Shown piece by piece: positions 62,964 through 64,000 of a stretch of DNA of 64,000 bases. The notes beneath the pieces were generated by a model. That model was given only the letters and a program-made list of their open reading frames with translations. It did not search any database and was not told the DNA's origin. This DNA comes from Paraburkholderia aspalathi (lineage in GTDB: Bacteria > Pseudomonadota > Gammaproteobacteria > Burkholderiales > Burkholderiaceae). Position numbers and translations under genes: made by a program. The first letter of the stretch is position 1. Each line of letters opens with the position of its first letter. The stretch spans positions 124,001-188,000 of the forward strand of contig NZ_FPBH01000011.1 in assembly GCF_900116445.1 (NCBI RefSeq). Reading direction: 5' to 3'.

Positions 62964-63264
62964 AGTATTGTTTGCGAGTAACTAAACAACGGGTGGGATT
63001 GGAGCAGTCACACCGGACTAATCAAATCGCAGACGGCAAGTCATGAATAAAAAAGCAGGCGGTATTGGCCTGCTTATGATTGCGATCGGAAAAGACAGCG
63101 GGTGAAAACCTGAATGGAAGACACCTTAACATCGTATTAAATCGCCCGCTGACGACTCCGTAAAATTGCACTCGGGCGTGTGGGTATTCCGATCAGGGTG
63201 CCGTACGTGGATGGAAGTGGAAGCGGTGCGCTCTGTCCCCACCGCCTCCTGAACTGCCGGCCTG
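62964..63264 (-). other. 301-bp intergenic region
   Basis: This holds the MFS promoter region and a minus-strand terminator at 63053-63075. No gene was seen. Confidence 0.5.
63053..63075 (-). terminator. Minus-strand intrinsic terminator
   Basis: AAGCAGGC (63053-63060) pairs with GCCTGCTT (63068-63075) around a seven-base loop. On the minus strand it is followed by TTTTTTATTC. It ends the transcript of the small secreted protein gene. Confidence 0.75.
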
Positions 63265-63573
63265 CTACTGGCCAAAATAGATCCTGCATTGCGGCCCGGA
63301 AGCGCACGGCCGCTCCTGTCGGCCTCCCACTTCCGTCGCGCCTGCAGCCACTCCGCCATAGGAGACGTTCTGCACCGCCTGCCCGGCCGGCATCACGGTC
63401 CGCACAGTGTCACCGTACGACATGTCGGTGGTGGCTTGCGCTGATTCGTTTGCGTTCTGCATGAGCGCCTGGCCCGATACGGCCTGGCCCTGCTGGCCAT
63501 CCAGTGCGCCGGCTGTGCTCGGCGCCAGAAACAGAGCGGTGCTTGCCAACGCCATCAATAAACGTAGTTTCAT
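63265..63573 (-). CDS. Small secreted hypothetical protein
   Basis: 102 residues with a clear signal peptide (MKLRLLMALASTALFLAPS, cleavage near AGA). The mature part is Gln/Ala/Gly-rich, with TDMSYGDTVRTV and VQNVSYGGVAAG, and two Cys near the C-terminus (PCASGPQCRIYFGQ). AGGAG precedes the ATG by nine bases. The repeated SYG motif recalls small Burkholderia periplasmic proteins. No function is known. Confidence 0.8.
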   Translation of the reverse strand: MKLRLLMALASTALFLAPSTAGALDGQQGQAVSGQALMQNANESAQATTDMSYGDTVRTVMPAGQAVQNVSYGGVAAGATEVGGRQERPCASGPQCRIYFGQ

Positions 63574-64000
63574 GTCCAGACTCCTCGAATCCGGCGCAGC
63601 AGCGCTTATCCCCTTCGAAAAAGAATTGATCCGCGAAAAAACGTCGTGTCATGAAATCGAACTAACTCACTGCCGAACTGACAAACGGGCGAATGCCTAT
63701 GCGGGACTGCTGCGGCGAGTCACCGAACTAAATGAGTAAATAGTTGCCAGACCTGAAACCGATGTCGGGCGTGCGCGCACGGCTAGCCGGAAACGGTCGC
63801 CACCAGGCTGGAAACGCAGATTGTTGCTCCGCTGTTCCGTTATAGCTCGGCCACTCAGGATTTCAATCCCGGCGGTGCGGACGGCCTTAGTGGCACCCGC
63901 CGCCGCTCAATCGGCTGCATGCAGTAACAAAATCAGGCCGGCAGGCGCGTGCGTTACCCGAACAGTGCGTTATGATGCTGGCATAACGCACAAAAATCGG
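63574..64000. other. Right-edge intergenic region
   Basis: This is the upstream region of the small secreted protein gene. AT-rich DNA near 63610-63660 may hold its promoter. No gene reaches the window edge convincingly. A strong palindrome ends it. Confidence 0.45.
63965..63991. promoter_or_regulatory. 10-bp inverted repeat at right edge
   Basis: GTGCGTTATG (63965-63974) and CATAACGCAC (63982-63991) are exact complements around ATGCTGG. The absence of a T tract favours a regulator-binding site over a terminator. The target gene would lie beyond the window. Confidence 0.5.

Overview
The window reads as chromosomal DNA of a Burkholderiaceae bacterium, most likely Paraburkholderia or Burkholderia. 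The evidence is high GC with strong third-position GC, a DUF4148 secreted protein, an OmpC-like porin ending in Phe, an extra IF-1 paralogue, many small Burkholderia-type proteins and frequent GTG starts. No rRNA, tRNA, CRISPR array, transposase or phage gene was seen.

Layout. 1-15.2 kb is mixed housekeeping: the tail of an NfeD-like membrane protease with its slipin partner, an NCS2 purine permease, cytochrome b561, a sigma-54 activator beside a 2Fe-2S ferredoxin, OsmC, an SDR, a DauR-like regulator, an IF-1 paralogue, and a GntR/FCD regulator divergent from a CynX-type exporter with two clear operator palindromes between them. 15.6-21.5 kb holds a subtilisin-like lipoprotein, a TPR/glycosyltransferase-like protein and a NasT-NasS nitrate-responsive antitermination pair. 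21.5-29.0 kb is an uptake unit: TctDE-like two-component system, divergent substrate-binding protein, fused permease, ATPase and porin, closed by a 19-bp stem terminator.

29-50 kb is a stress island. Its most striking part is a DyP peroxidase carrying a C-terminal encapsulin targeting peptide, overlapping the encapsulin shell gene. This pair sits between two nearly identical LysR genes in direct orientation, exactly 3,456 bp apart. The left LysR frame has no stop and runs in frame into a DUF1269 glycine-zipper protein. Beyond a MocR-type regulator lies a same-strand run: ClpG-like disaggregase, YdeP-type molybdo-oxidoreductase, CydAB, bestrophin-like channel and MoaA/MoaE/MoaD. This couples a molybdoenzyme, part of its cofactor pathway and a high-affinity oxidase. 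A Cys-less DksA relative, three small unknown proteins and a host-attachment-type protein follow.

50-61.6 kb is an L-rhamnose catabolic locus: RhaSTPQ ABC importer, lactonase, mutarotase, a divergent LysR regulator, L-rhamnose dehydrogenase, L-rhamnonate dehydratase, an MFS importer and a second SDR. Together they fit the non-phosphorylating rhamnose route, with the final cleavage enzyme not in the window. The window closes with an MFS exporter, a small secreted protein and a strong palindrome at the right edge.
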